Source of the DNA: Phycisphaerales bacterium
GTDB lineage: Bacteria; Planctomycetota; Phycisphaerae; Phycisphaerales; UBA1924
Reading direction: 5' to 3'
Length of the DNA stretch: 64,000 nucleotides
Assembly: GCA_016709445.1 (NCBI GenBank)
Contig: JADJMV010000001.1
Location: 124,001-188,000 of the forward strand
Part shown: one piece after another, positions 18,442-26,716 of the stretch
Numbering within the stretch: position 1 is the stretch's first letter
How the letters are laid out: each line of letters opens with the position of its first letter
The notes under the pieces: model-generated
The model's database searches: none
What the model was told of the DNA's origin: nothing
The model's input: only the letters and a program-made list of their open reading frames with translations
Program-made: the position numbers and the translations under genes

Positions 18442-18771
18442 TCAGTCCAGCAACTTGTCGAGCGCTGCGGCGATGTCGCCCTTGCTGCGGACACCGACGA
18501 ACCGCCCGACCTCTTTCCCGTTCTTCATCAGGACCATCGTGGGGATCGACTGCACGCCGAACGACCCGGCGACAGTGGGGGATTCGTCGACGTTGATCTT
18601 GGCGATCGTCGCACGCCCGGCATATTCGTCCGCGATCGCGTCGATCGTCGGGCCCAGCATGCGGCAGGGCGGGCACCAGGGCGCCCAGAAATCCACGAGG
18701 GCAACGCCCCCGGAGGTGCTCGAGGTAAAGGTCTTGTCGTCCAGATGCAGCGTGGCGGAACTCGTGCTCAC
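18442..18771 (-). CDS. Thioredoxin
   Basis: A 109-residue thioredoxin-fold protein with the active site WCPPC at residues 32-36, the cis-proline block IPTMVLMKNGKEV and the usual length. CPPC replaces the common CGPC of thioredoxin 1, which should shift the redox potential. No signal peptide is present, so it is cytoplasmic. The GTG start at 18771 has a GGAG ribosome site nine bases upstream. The frame is open further upstream, but nothing thioredoxin-like lies there. It follows an AhpD-like gene on the same strand (108 bases apart), and the pair may form a small antioxidant unit. Confidence 0.92.
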   Translation of the reverse strand: MSTSSATLHLDDKTFTSSTSGGVALVDFWAPWCPPCRMLGPTIDAIADEYAGRATIAKINVDESPTVAGSFGVQSIPTMVLMKNGKEVGRFVGVRSKGDIAAALDKLLD

Positions 18772-18878
18772 GGCGGTGCTCCTTGGCGCGCGGCGCGGCC
18801 GCGCGAGAGTGGGGTCATTCACAATCCCCGTGGCCACCTGCTCAGTGCCCGCGGGGGGAAGCTTGGTTTCACGATCGG

Positions 18879-19430
18879 TCAGGCCGTGGCGTGCTGCCGT
18901 ACCTCGACGCGCGGGAAATCCACCACGGTCTGGGCGACATGGTTGAGGTAGTTCGTGAAGATGCTCAGGGCCGTGTGGGCGACGATCTCGACGATCTGCC
19001 CGTCGTCCAGTCCTGATTGCCTGGCGGCCTGGATGTCCGCATCGGAGAGCAGTCCACGCTTCTCGGTGATGAGGCGGGCCAAGCGGACCGCCGCGGCGGC
19101 CTTGGGGTCCGAGGGTTCGCCGTCCAGGGCGCGGGCCAGTTCCTCCTTGGAAACGCCGGCGCCCGAACCGATGGCGGTGTGGGCACTGGCGCAATACTCA
19201 CATGAGTTCACCCCCGCCACCGCGAGGGCCACTTGTTCGCGGAGGCCGACCCGGAATTGGCCCGCGGCCAGGGCGCCGGCGAAGCCGAGATAGCCCTCCA
19301 GCGCTGCGGGGCTTTGCGCGAGCGTGGTGATGAGATTCGGCGTGCCGCCGAGCGCCTTCCGGGCGGCCTCGAGGAGGTCCTTGGTCTTGCCTTGGACCTG
19401 AGCGGGATTGACGGGCTGGATGCGTGGCAT
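18879..19430 (-). CDS. Carboxymuconolactone decarboxylase family protein, AhpD-like
   Basis: A 183-residue all-helical protein of the AhpD/CMD superfamily. The AhpD catalytic set is complete in spacing: Glu65, Cys77, Cys80 and His84 (in VNSCEYCASAH), the same E-x11-C-x2-C-x3-H pattern as alkylhydroperoxidase AhpD. It likely acts as a thiol peroxidase or reductase. The ATG at 19430 has a GGAGAG ribosome site. It diverges from a TetR regulator, and an operator-like site at 19513-19530 lies upstream of it, so repression by that regulator is likely. Thioredoxin lies downstream. Confidence 0.88.
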   Translation of the reverse strand: MPRIQPVNPAQVQGKTKDLLEAARKALGGTPNLITTLAQSPAALEGYLGFAGALAAGQFRVGLREQVALAVAGVNSCEYCASAHTAIGSGAGVSKEELARALDGEPSDPKAAAAVRLARLITEKRGLLSDADIQAARQSGLDDGQIVEIVAHTALSIFTNYLNHVAQTVVDFPRVEVRQHATA

Positions 19431-19512
19431 GGTGGTCTCTCCGGATGGCGGGCAGGTCGCCCTGGTGTTGAATGCCGACTCGGGTCGGCTCAGAACACTT
19501 TGACCAATAAAT

Positions 19513-19530
19513 ATACAGACCTGTCTATTC
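19513..19530. promoter_or_regulatory. Operator-like site 1 of the TetR regulator
   Basis: ATACAGAC-CT-GTCTATTC has AGAC/GTCT inverted arms around a two-base centre and lies in an AT-rich part of the divergent intergenic region. It shares its left arm with the inverted right arm of the second site at 19598-19615. Confidence 0.5.
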
Positions 19531-19597
19531 CACACCATTCCATCAAATACACCCACAAAGCACGCTTGAGTGCAAATTATTATAGGACCTTGCAAAC

Positions 19598-19615
19598 ATA
19601 TAGACTTGTCTGTAT
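19598..19615. promoter_or_regulatory. Operator-like site 2 of the TetR regulator
   Basis: ATATAGAC-TT-GTCTGTAT is a near-perfect 18-base palindrome that touches the ATG at 19614. Binding here would block the regulator's own expression. With site 1 it suggests the consensus ATAYAGAC-NN-GTCTRTAT. Confidence 0.6.
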
Positions 19616-20231
19616 GATGAACGGAGTCTGGAGAATTGCCTTGACGAGGCGGAAGGCCGACGAGCTTGATCCCCGGGAACGCCTGCTCCAGACCGCCCAG
19701 CGGTTGTTTGGGGAGCAGGGGATCCATGCCACCGGCATCGACCGGATCATCGCGGAAGCCGGCGTCGCGAAAATGACCCTCTACAAGCACTTCGCGGGCA
19801 AGGACGAGTTGGTCGTCGCCGCCCTCCGGCGCAAGCACGAGGTGTTTCGTGAGTTCTTCCGGGCCATCGTCGAGAGCCGCCAGGAGCCGCGGGGACGACT
19901 GCTCGCGGTGTTCGAAGCCCAGGAGCGATGGTTTGCGCGGCCTGACTTCCGGGGGTGCTACTTCCTCAACGCTGCGGCTGAGCTTCCCGAGGCGAACTGT
20001 GCGGCCCGCCGCGCGGTCGCGGAGCACAAGCTGTGGGTACTGGGCCAGTTCCAGGAACTCTGCCGCGGGGTGGGGGCCCCCGAGCCCGATCGCCTCGCCG
20101 ACGAACTGATGCTGCTCTTCGAGGGTGCGATCGCCCGCGCGTATGTCACAGGAGACGCCACGGCGGCCCGGGCGGCCCGGCGAGCCGCGGCGGCGCTGCT
20201 CGAGGCGGATCTCCCTGCCCACCGCGCGTGA
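19614..20231 (+). CDS. TetR-family transcriptional regulator
   Basis: A 205-residue one-component repressor. The TetR_N helix-turn-helix spans about residues 22-66, with HATGIDRIIAEAGVAKMTLYKHFAGKDELV as the recognition part. The rest is an all-helical ligand-binding domain with a GCYFLNAAAELP motif shared with many AhpD- or oxidoreductase-linked TetR members. Tandem ATGs at 19614 and 19617 are possible starts, and a TTG at residue 10 is an alternative. It diverges from the AhpD-like gene; two matching palindromes in the intergenic DNA suggest control of that gene and of itself. Confidence 0.88.
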   Translation: MMNGVWRIALTRRKADELDPRERLLQTAQRLFGEQGIHATGIDRIIAEAGVAKMTLYKHFAGKDELVVAALRRKHEVFREFFRAIVESRQEPRGRLLAVFEAQERWFARPDFRGCYFLNAAAELPEANCAARRAVAEHKLWVLGQFQELCRGVGAPEPDRLADELMLLFEGAIARAYVTGDATAARAARRAAAALLEADLPAHRA

Positions 20232-20559
20232 ACGCCGGAACGAAACATCCGCCAAGGGCTGGTGGTCGTGGGCTTGGAGTCCCGGGCCTGCTGGGCGGAC
20301 GCCATCGGACAGTGCGAACCCACACCGACGAGCGCCAGCGTGCGGGTGCGGGTTCTGAGGGCTCCGAAGTGGTGGGGGGATTGGGCTGGGTCTCGGGGGA
20401 TCCACACCGGGCGCGGCGCAGACCGCCACCCCATGGGCCTTCGGGTGAGCCAAGTTCATCGTCGCCGGTCGCCATCGACCGAGCAGGGCGAATCCCAAGT
20501 AGGGTTTGCTTGGGTCGCCTCGCAGGCGTGCTCATCCCGTCGCGGGTTCCGAGGCCGCC
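20232..20559. other. Intergenic region with no recognised feature
   Basis: Between the ends of two convergent genes. Several open frames cross it on both strands, but none has a plausible start, a ribosome site and a recognisable product together. No hairpin with a T tract was noticed. Confidence 0.5.
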
Positions 20560-21039
20560 CTATTGGCACAGCGCAGCGCACGCCGCCAGCGTCGCCACGA
20601 TTGCCGCGACGGTCCTGACGTGGTTCCATCGCGTCCATTGGCGTTGGTACCGTTGCCAAAGCTCGGCCCCCTCGGCGGTTTCCGGGTTGGCGAGTGCGAG
20701 TTGCTCATTCAGCGGGACATTCCGAATCGCGGTCACTCCAAACGTGCCGAGCAGGTAGAGCACGCCACCAATGCCTAACCACATGCCCGCCGGAGCGGGC
20801 CAACGCAACACCGCCAGGACGATGCCCCCCAATGACAACCCGGCGGTGCCCATGAAGAAGCCGAGGAACACGGGGTTGAGCACGACCAGATTGATCGACG
20901 TCATCGCCCCGGCACCCTGAGGTGTGGGCAAGCGTGCGAGGGCCTTCATCACGAAGTTGGAGAAGGCGAAGAACACCCCCGCCATGAGGCCCGCGCCGAG
21001 GGCCAGGCCGATCGCGACAAGGGTGGTGAGCGTTTCCAT
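20560..21039 (-). CDS. DUF1772 (anthrone oxygenase family) membrane protein
   Basis: A 159-residue membrane protein with four hydrophobic segments (about residues 5-28, 52-75, 80-103 and 135-157). The first holds GLMAGVFFAFSNFVMKAL, and NPETAEGAELWQRYQRQWTRWNHVRT precedes the last, both typical of DUF1772, the anthrone-oxygenase-like family. The enzymatic role is established for fungal polyketide members only; bacterial function is unknown. A GGGAGG ribosome site supports the ATG at 21039. It diverges from nuoF. Confidence 0.85.
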   Translation of the reverse strand: METLTTLVAIGLALGAGLMAGVFFAFSNFVMKALARLPTPQGAGAMTSINLVVLNPVFLGFFMGTAGLSLGGIVLAVLRWPAPAGMWLGIGGVLYLLGTFGVTAIRNVPLNEQLALANPETAEGAELWQRYQRQWTRWNHVRTVAAIVATLAACAALCQ

Positions 21040-21325
21040 CTGGCCTCCCGTCTCGCGGCTGATCTCCGCCCGAGGCCCGTCCGGCCCCGACCCGGCTTTG
21101 GTGTGGTCCCGGATACCGCCGCTGAGCCGGCGACCGTGCCCTCGCCGGGAGCCGGAGACTCCCCCGGAGAGGGTACGGCCCCCCCTCGGGCCGCCCATAT
21201 CCCTGGGGTCGGCCGGCTTGCAGAGCGGAGGGTCACCCTCACCCTACAATCCGACCCGGTCAACCGCCTCGGTGCGGCCGCGCGCCGATCAGAGGCCCCG
21301 CGAGGGCTCTCGGGAGTTCGTTTCG

Positions 21326-22726
21326 ATGGGCAAGAGCAAGTACGACGAAACCCCCCGCCACGTCCTCTGCCGTCGCATCCCGACGCCGCCATTCGGGCGC
21401 ATCGAGGACCGGCACTTCGTCCGCTACGACGAATACGTGGAGACCGGCGGCTACGAGGGGCTGCGCAAGGCCCTGACGATGAAGCCCGAGGACGTGACGG
21501 GCGAGGTGAAGAAGTCGGTGCTTCGTGGGCGGGGCGGCGCTGGCTTCCCCTGCGGGCTCAAGTGGACCTTCCTCCCGCCCGTACCCGATGGGAAGAAGCC
21601 CGGCGACCCCGGGGCCGAGCGGTACCTGGCGGTGAACGCCGACGAGAGCGAGCCCGGCACGTTCAAGGACCGGCTGCTCATGGAGGCCGACCCGCACATG
21701 ATGCTCGAGGGCATCGCGATCTGCTGCCACGCCTGCCGCCTGAGCCGGGCGTACATCTTCATCCGGGGCGAGTATCACCACCAGGCGAAGGTGCTCGAGC
21801 AGGCGCTAGCCGAGGCCTATGAGAAGGGCATCTTCGGCGAGAAGGGCCTCCAGAACTCCGACGCCAACACCGGCGGTGCCCGCTTCCGCGTGGATTGCTA
21901 CGTCCACCGCGGCGCCGGGGCCTACATCTGCGGCGAGGAGACCGGGCTGCTCGAGGCGCTCGAGGGCCGGCGCGGCTGGCCCCGCATCAAGCCGCCCTTC
22001 CCCGCCATCAAGGGGCTCTTCGGCAAGCCGACGATCATCAACAACGTCGAGACGCTGTGCCACCTGCCCTTCATCCTGTCGGAGGGGGCCGCGGCATTCA
22101 TGGCCCAGGGTGTTGAGAGCTCTGTGGGCGGGCCGCCCAGCTATGGCACCAAGCTCATGGGCATGAGCGGGCACGTTGAGCAGCCGGGCGTTTTCGAGTT
22201 CGAGCTGGGCATCCCGCTCCGTACGTTCGTCGAGAAGCACTGCGGGGGGATGCGGCGGGGCAAGAAGTTCAAGGCCGCGATCCCCGGCGGGGTGTCCATG
22301 GGCATCCTTTCGACCGACCAGTACGAGGCCGAGCTGGACTTCGACATCGGGCGTAAGTACGGGGTCCTCGGCCTCGGCACCGCCTGCCCGACCGTCTTCG
22401 ACGAGGACACCGACATGGTGGCCGTCGCCCGGAACATCGCCCGCTTCTTCAAGCACGAGTCGTGCGGCCAGTGCACCCCCTGCCGCGAGGGCTCGGGCTG
22501 GCTCTACCAGCTCATGAGCCGCATCGAGGAGGGCGACGCCCGCACCAAGGACGTCGATATCGCCCTCGAGGTCGCCCAGAGCATGGGCACCATGCCCGGC
22601 ACCACGATCTGCGGCCTCGCCGACGGCAACAACTGGGCGATGAAGACGATCATCAACAAGTTCCGCGGCGAGTTCGAGGCACGGGTCAAGCCCGCGTTCG
22701 TGGCGGCGACGGTGGGGGCGAGCTGA
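21326..22726 (+). CDS. nuoF: NADH-quinone oxidoreductase subunit F (NuoF)
   Basis: A 466-residue subunit of complex I that takes electrons from NADH. The FMN-binding GRGGAGFP is at residues 68-75, the NADH-binding GAGAYICGEETGLLEALEG at 197-214, and the N3 iron-sulfur cluster ligands are Cys380, Cys383, Cys386 and Cys429 (SCGQCTPCREG, then TTICGLADG). It would act on the cytoplasmic face of the inner membrane. No other nuo gene is adjacent: upstream is DUF1772 on the other strand, downstream a zinc-ribbon protein. The complex is therefore encoded in pieces, or this is a paralog for a soluble NADH dehydrogenase or hydrogenase. A weak GGGAG site lies 12 bases upstream of the ATG. Confidence 0.93.
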   Translation: MGKSKYDETPRHVLCRRIPTPPFGRIEDRHFVRYDEYVETGGYEGLRKALTMKPEDVTGEVKKSVLRGRGGAGFPCGLKWTFLPPVPDGKKPGDPGAERYLAVNADESEPGTFKDRLLMEADPHMMLEGIAICCHACRLSRAYIFIRGEYHHQAKVLEQALAEAYEKGIFGEKGLQNSDANTGGARFRVDCYVHRGAGAYICGEETGLLEALEGRRGWPRIKPPFPAIKGLFGKPTIINNVETLCHLPFILSEGAAAFMAQGVESSVGGPPSYGTKLMGMSGHVEQPGVFEFELGIPLRTFVEKHCGGMRRGKKFKAAIPGGVSMGILSTDQYEAELDFDIGRKYGVLGLGTACPTVFDEDTDMVAVARNIARFFKHESCGQCTPCREGSGWLYQLMSRIEEGDARTKDVDIALEVAQSMGTMPGTTICGLADGNNWAMKTIINKFRGEFEARVKPAFVAATVGAS

Positions 22727-22805
22727 TCGCTCCGTGGTCGGTTCTCTTTCGGCTCCACGACGAGCCCAGAATCGGCGGACGGCGCTTTCCGAACAATGCG
22801 ACGAG

Positions 22806-23282
22806 ATGAACGGACTCGCGGCAGCCTGCCCTGGGTGTGGCCTTCGCCTGGACGATGGCCAGGTCGTGTGCATCCGCTGCGGCTACGACGTCCGGCGCGA
22901 CCGAAAGCTCGATACCAAGGTGCGCCACCTGAAGGAACGGGCGTTGGCCAAGCGGGCCAAGCGCCGGGCCGCGAGGCTGGGGGTGCGGCTCCTCCCCTGG
23001 GGGGCAGGTCTCGCCCAAGCGGCGGCAATCATGCTGGTCTGCATGCTCGGAGCGGCAAGCCCCGAAGGCCGGGAATTCGCGGAGCTCGTCCTCAGGTCGT
23101 ACCTCGTGATCGGGGGGCTGGTCATCCTCGCGTACGCGGTGCGTGAGGCAGGTGTCTGGGCTCTCGTGTCTCGATCGGCGATCTGGTGGGTGCTGCTCGC
23201 CGACGACGCGAACCCCTACATGGTGGGCCTGTTCGGCAACCTCCTCTTGGCCCCTGTGCTCGCGATCGCGATGCTGAGATAG
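22806..23282 (+). CDS. Zinc-ribbon membrane protein
   Basis: A 158-residue protein. A four-cysteine zinc ribbon occupies residues 8-25 (Cys8, Cys11, Cys22, Cys25; CPGCG and CIRCGYD). A very basic linker (about 30-58) follows, then three hydrophobic segments (about 60-82, 96-115 and 130-157). The ATG at 22806 starts directly before the ribbon; the frame continues upstream without similarity. The family is unknown, but the same architecture with a different membrane part occurs at 47854. Such proteins are frequent in planctomycetes and have no assigned job. Confidence 0.7.
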   Translation: MNGLAAACPGCGLRLDDGQVVCIRCGYDVRRDRKLDTKVRHLKERALAKRAKRRAARLGVRLLPWGAGLAQAAAIMLVCMLGAASPEGREFAELVLRSYLVIGGLVILAYAVREAGVWALVSRSAIWWVLLADDANPYMVGLFGNLLLAPVLAIAMLR

Positions 23283-24465
23283 GGTCCTCCTCCGGGGCAT
23301 GCCAGTCCGAGCGGTGGAAGGCCTGTTTCGATGGATCGCGGACGGGATGCACCCGAACACGCCCATGGCGGCACGTGCGACAGGCGATCGCGGCGGGGCT
23401 CTCGCGAGCAATCAGGATCGCTGGCCCCTGGCGCCGCAGAGCCTCTCTTCCCGAGGCTTGATGCCGGTCGAAGGCGGCCGGCCCCCGTGCTCGGAACAGA
23501 ACTTCCGGCGCCTGGACAAGACGAAGACCGGTCACGATCGCCCGGAGATCTTGCCGGCATCGGAGGCCAGCGGGGCGTCGTTCGTCATCCTTCAAGCCGC
23601 CCTCGACGCTGATGACAGCGGGGTCACGCGGATCGAGGTGCACGCGACCGGTCGGCTCTGCCCGCGGTGGATCGGCGCAGTCCGTGTGTTTGACGCGGCC
23701 GACGCGGGCGCTGCACGCTCTCGATCGCTTCGTCCCAGCCGGTGGCTGTCGCGTCGACGCCTCCATGGCACGGTCGGGACCTCCGACGGGTGGAACGACG
23801 GGTTCTTGGTCGTGGGAATGATCGCAATCTTGCGGCATTCTGGTGCGATCGTGCGCCCATCCCTGACCCATCGCTGGGTGATCCTGCACCCATCGTTTCG
23901 GGCGTCGGAGCCTCGGCTCATCGCGCGGTCCCGCGGACATGCGTCATCCTGCAACACTGCGGCGCGCGGCCGCGCAGGATGATCGGCGGGAGTGCGGAGC
24001 ATCGCGCGACGGGGTGATGACGACTCAAGCGCGGGGTGGAGTGAACTGTCGCGGAGACGCAAAGAGACGTCGAATCTCGCGCGCGATCAAGAAATTTTTT
24101 CGGTCCTCAACTCACGGGTGTCGACCCTCCTGCGGCGCTCGGTGAAGATGCTCGTTGGCCAGGTCTGCGAGCCCTCGCCGCCGAGGGGCGAGAGGGTTGG
24201 CAAGACGGTGACGGCGCGCCGAATCCTCGGAAAAACAAGCATGGAATCGCGGCTGCCCCATTCGCTGAAACGCTCGGGCGCGAGGGCGCGACTTCGGCGT
24301 ACGGGTGTGGGGTCGGGGTCGTTGGGGGCGCTGCGCGCGGCGAGCGCGACAGGCGCGCCGCGTAAAAATTTTGCTCAACCCCCTGCGATCACCCCTCGCC
24401 GTTGACGATGACTCCCGCTATATAGATGTCCGCCGCGCGTGTTGCGGCGAATAGGAGAATGACCG
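23283..24465. other. 1.2 kb stretch without a convincing gene
   Basis: The longest non-coding stretch of the window. A 227-codon frame at 23299-23982 has no ribosome site, no recognisable domain and a composition like the other antisense frames. The left half is uniform in composition. The right half (24050-24465) holds AT tracts (AAATTTTTTC near 24090, AAAAATTTT near 24364), unusual for this genome, and a GC-rich hairpin near 24172-24200. No tRNA, tmRNA, RNase P or SRP RNA signature was seen. It may hold the promoter of the histone-like gene and an unrecognised RNA. Confidence 0.5.
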
Positions 24466-24705
24466 ATGGCGAAGAAAGCCAAGAAGAAAGCCGCCAAGAA
24501 GGCTGCGAAGAAGACCGGCAAGAAGAAGGCTGCCAAGAAGACCGCGAAGAAGGCTGGCAAGAAGAAGGCCGCCAAGAAGACCGGCAAGAAGGCTGCCAAG
24601 AAGACCGCGAAGAAGGCTGGCAAGAAGAAGGCCGCCAAGAAGACCGGCAAGAAGAAGGCCCGTCGCGCGAAGAAGGCCGCCGCCCCGGCTGCCCCGATGG
24701 CCTGA
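24466..24705 (+). CDS. Histone-H1-like lysine/alanine repeat protein
   Basis: A 79-residue protein made almost wholly of Lys, Ala, Gly and Thr in KKAAKK and KKTGKKK units, like the C-terminal tail of histone H1 and the bacterial H1-like nucleoid proteins. A 21-residue unit is repeated twice without change, and the DNA repeat is also perfect (see 24523-24648). It likely coats and compacts DNA by charge. An AGGAGA ribosome site precedes the ATG. The opening MAKKAKKKAAKKA matches the tails of the proteins at 7587 and 17777, but here no folded domain follows; the protein ends in a short Ala/Pro tail. Confidence 0.85.
   Translation: MAKKAKKKAAKKAAKKTGKKKAAKKTAKKAGKKKAAKKTGKKAAKKTAKKAGKKKAAKKTGKKKARRAKKAAAPAAPMA
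24523..24648 (+). repeat. Perfect 63-base tandem duplication within the histone-like gene
   Basis: Bases 24523-24585 and 24586-24648 are identical, encoding the same 21 residues twice. Perfect identity at third codon positions points to a recent duplication or continuing slippage. Confidence 0.85.
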
Positions 24706-24902
24706 TACGGACGACTCGGCCGGCCGCCCGTGGGGTGGTCAGCCCGCAAACGATGCGCGCCGGGCAGCCCAAGCGGCCCCGGCGTGCTGCGTTTTGGGCC
24801 ATCGGACCCCGCCCGCGTGACGGCGTAGACCATTGAATACCAACAACCTACGGCGCGTCGGCACCGATTGGCCGCTCCGGGAGCATCTCGCTCCACCGGA
24901 GA

Positions 24903-25553
24903 TCAAATGGTCTGGTGGCGGTGCCGACGGGCCCGGCCCGCGAACGTCGCCATCGCCAGACCCAGGCCGGCGAGGGTGCCCGGTGTCGGAACGAGATCGA
25001 CGGTGATGTTGTCGATGAAGGTGCTTTGGAGGTACGGGTCCAGGCCGCCGCGGAAGCGGATGGACCAGATCTGATCCTCGGGCGCCGCGCGGTAGGAGAT
25101 GCGGGTTGGGTCGTCCCAGCGGATGTCGGTATCGCCGAGACGCCCCGTCGAGGACCCCAGCAGATTCCCGCCGGCGTGGATCTCGTCGTAGGCCTCGATG
25201 ATGGCCAGGTCGTCGTCCTGGCCGTAGTCACCGAAGTCGATGCTGACGGCAGAGACCGGCTGTGCAAAGCTCATGACGAGGTAGTCGTTGATGAGGTAGT
25301 TGAATGTCGGAGAGAGGTGCTTGGAGCCCCAAGCGTCCGGGACGTCCTGACCCTTGGAGTTCCACACCGTGAACTTCTCGCCACTCGAGCGGGTGATCAG
25401 GGCGTACAACCCTTGGGACTGCACGCTCAGCGCGATGAAGTCTCCAGCGGATCGATCGGAGTTCCCGGGCAGATTCTCAAAGTCGAACACGACCGAGCCC
25501 GAAGCCACCGAAGCCAAGAGGCCCAATCCCGCCAGTCCCGTCATCGTGCGCAT
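24903..25553 (-). CDS. Secreted protein with PEP-CTERM-like sorting tail
   Basis: A 216-residue exported protein. A signal peptide (MRTMTGLAGLGLLASVASG) is followed by a beta-rich body beginning VVFDFENLP, with DFGDYGQDDD and TFIDNITVDLVPTPG near the end. The terminus VPTPGTLAGLGLAMATFAG followed by RARRHRHQ has the three-part plan of PEP-CTERM signals (Pro motif, hydrophobic helix, Arg cluster), which exosortase systems cut. The body resembles the DUF/PEP-CTERM proteins that carry a DNITV segment just before the tail. No exosortase is in the window. A GGAGGG ribosome site supports the ATG at 25553. Its role is unknown, probably at the cell surface. Confidence 0.78.
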   Translation of the reverse strand: MRTMTGLAGLGLLASVASGSVVFDFENLPGNSDRSAGDFIALSVQSQGLYALITRSSGEKFTVWNSKGQDVPDAWGSKHLSPTFNYLINDYLVMSFAQPVSAVSIDFGDYGQDDDLAIIEAYDEIHAGGNLLGSSTGRLGDTDIRWDDPTRISYRAAPEDQIWSIRFRGGLDPYLQSTFIDNITVDLVPTPGTLAGLGLAMATFAGRARRHRHQTI

Positions 25554-25737
25554 GGCGCGCCCTCCGCCTAGAGCCCCAAAGCGACGGTGGCAGAACGCCT
25601 CCCATCGTCCCGCACCAACGAAGGGGCCAAGGTCCGATACGCCCAGATTCCGTCCCGGTTGCTCCCGCAGGCTACCACCAAGGATTGCCCAAGTCACCGG
25701 ATTTCCCAGCATTCACTACCGATCACACCCCGATCAA

Positions 25738-26394
25738 TCAACGCCCGACCCGGGGCCGCTGGCGCCGAGCCTCGACAGCAGTCACCGCCTCGGCGATGGC
25801 GCGTTTGAGATCGTCGTTGGTGATGAACAGATCGTAAATGGTTCCCTGGCGGGCGGTTGCGATCTCGCGCCGGGCTTCGGCAAAGCGGCGATGGATGGCA
25901 TCCTCTCCCTCACGCTTGCGATCGCGGAGGCGCTGGAAGAGGACCTCCTCGCTCGGCGGCAACACGAAGATGGCGAAGGCGTCGGGCATCTTGGCCTTCA
26001 CCTGGCGGGCCCCCTCGACATCAATCTCGAGGATGACCAGCCGGCCGCGCCGGAGCTGCTCTTCAACCCACTTGCGGGGCGTCCCGTATCGCTTGCCGAA
26101 GACGTTGGCCCACTCGAGCAGTTCGTCCTGCGCCACCAGCGCGTCGAACTCGGCGTCGGCGACGAAGTGGTAGTCGACGCCCTCGACATCGGCTTCGGTC
26201 CTGGCCCGGGTGGTGGCGGACACGCTGAAGACACTGCCCGCGATCGATCGCTCGACTCCCCGGGTGATCGTGGTTTTCCCCACCCCACTGGGACCGCTGA
26301 TGATCAGGAGCAGCCCGTCGGCGGTGTCGGTGGGGAGCTTGTGCGAAGTCTCGTCGGGGTGATGGGGCGCATGGTCTGGCGTGTGATCGGACAT
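25738..26394 (-). CDS. gmk: Guanylate kinase
   Basis: A 218-residue enzyme that converts GMP and ATP to GDP and ADP. The P-loop GPSGVGKT is at residues 34-41. The GMP-binding block (SVSATTRART) and the YGTPRKWVEEQL, LEIDVEGARQVK and IFVLPPSEEVLFQRLRDR blocks are all present. A 25-residue His/Pro-rich N-terminal extension precedes the fold. The gene stands alone; rpoZ and coaBC, common neighbours of gmk, are not seen. Confidence 0.94.
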   Translation of the reverse strand: MSDHTPDHAPHHPDETSHKLPTDTADGLLLIISGPSGVGKTTITRGVERSIAGSVFSVSATTRARTEADVEGVDYHFVADAEFDALVAQDELLEWANVFGKRYGTPRKWVEEQLRRGRLVILEIDVEGARQVKAKMPDAFAIFVLPPSEEVLFQRLRDRKREGEDAIHRRFAEARREIATARQGTIYDLFITNDDLKRAIAEAVTAVEARRQRPRVGR

Positions 26395-26716
26395 TGGGGA
26401 TCAGCGTATCTCATGAACCCCCCGGCGTCCGAGAAAGGGCCCGCCCGATGGCAGGATTGGCGGTTTCGCCCGGGGAGGCGCCTGCCCCGCCCGCGCAGGC
26501 GGCGCGCGCGTCGCAGCCGGTCAGGCACGGCGGGCCGTCCTTGCCGACTGTTCCGGCGGATCGGTGGCGACGAGGGACAAGCAGGTGCATATTGGAACGG
26601 CGTCAGACGATGACTGCCTCCGCGGCCGCGGGCCGCAACACCCTCGCTCGTCGCCCGGCACTTCGCCCCCGGGCACGCGGAGGGAGCCGACCCGCCGGAC
26701 GCAGGAGGGAGCTGTC
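26395..26716. other. Intergenic region between divergent genes
   Basis: Presumably the promoter region of gmk and of the DUF1444 gene. No open frame with a recognisable product, no hairpin and no repeat was noticed. Confidence 0.5.

Noticed and set aside
23299..23982. A 227-codon plus-strand frame in the long gene-free stretch
   Set aside because: No ribosome site, no domain and composition like antisense frames.
24402..24426. A TTGACG and TATAGA pair before the histone-like gene as a promoter
   Set aside because: The spacer is only 13 bases, too short for a sigma-70-type promoter; the site may still be part of an unknown promoter.
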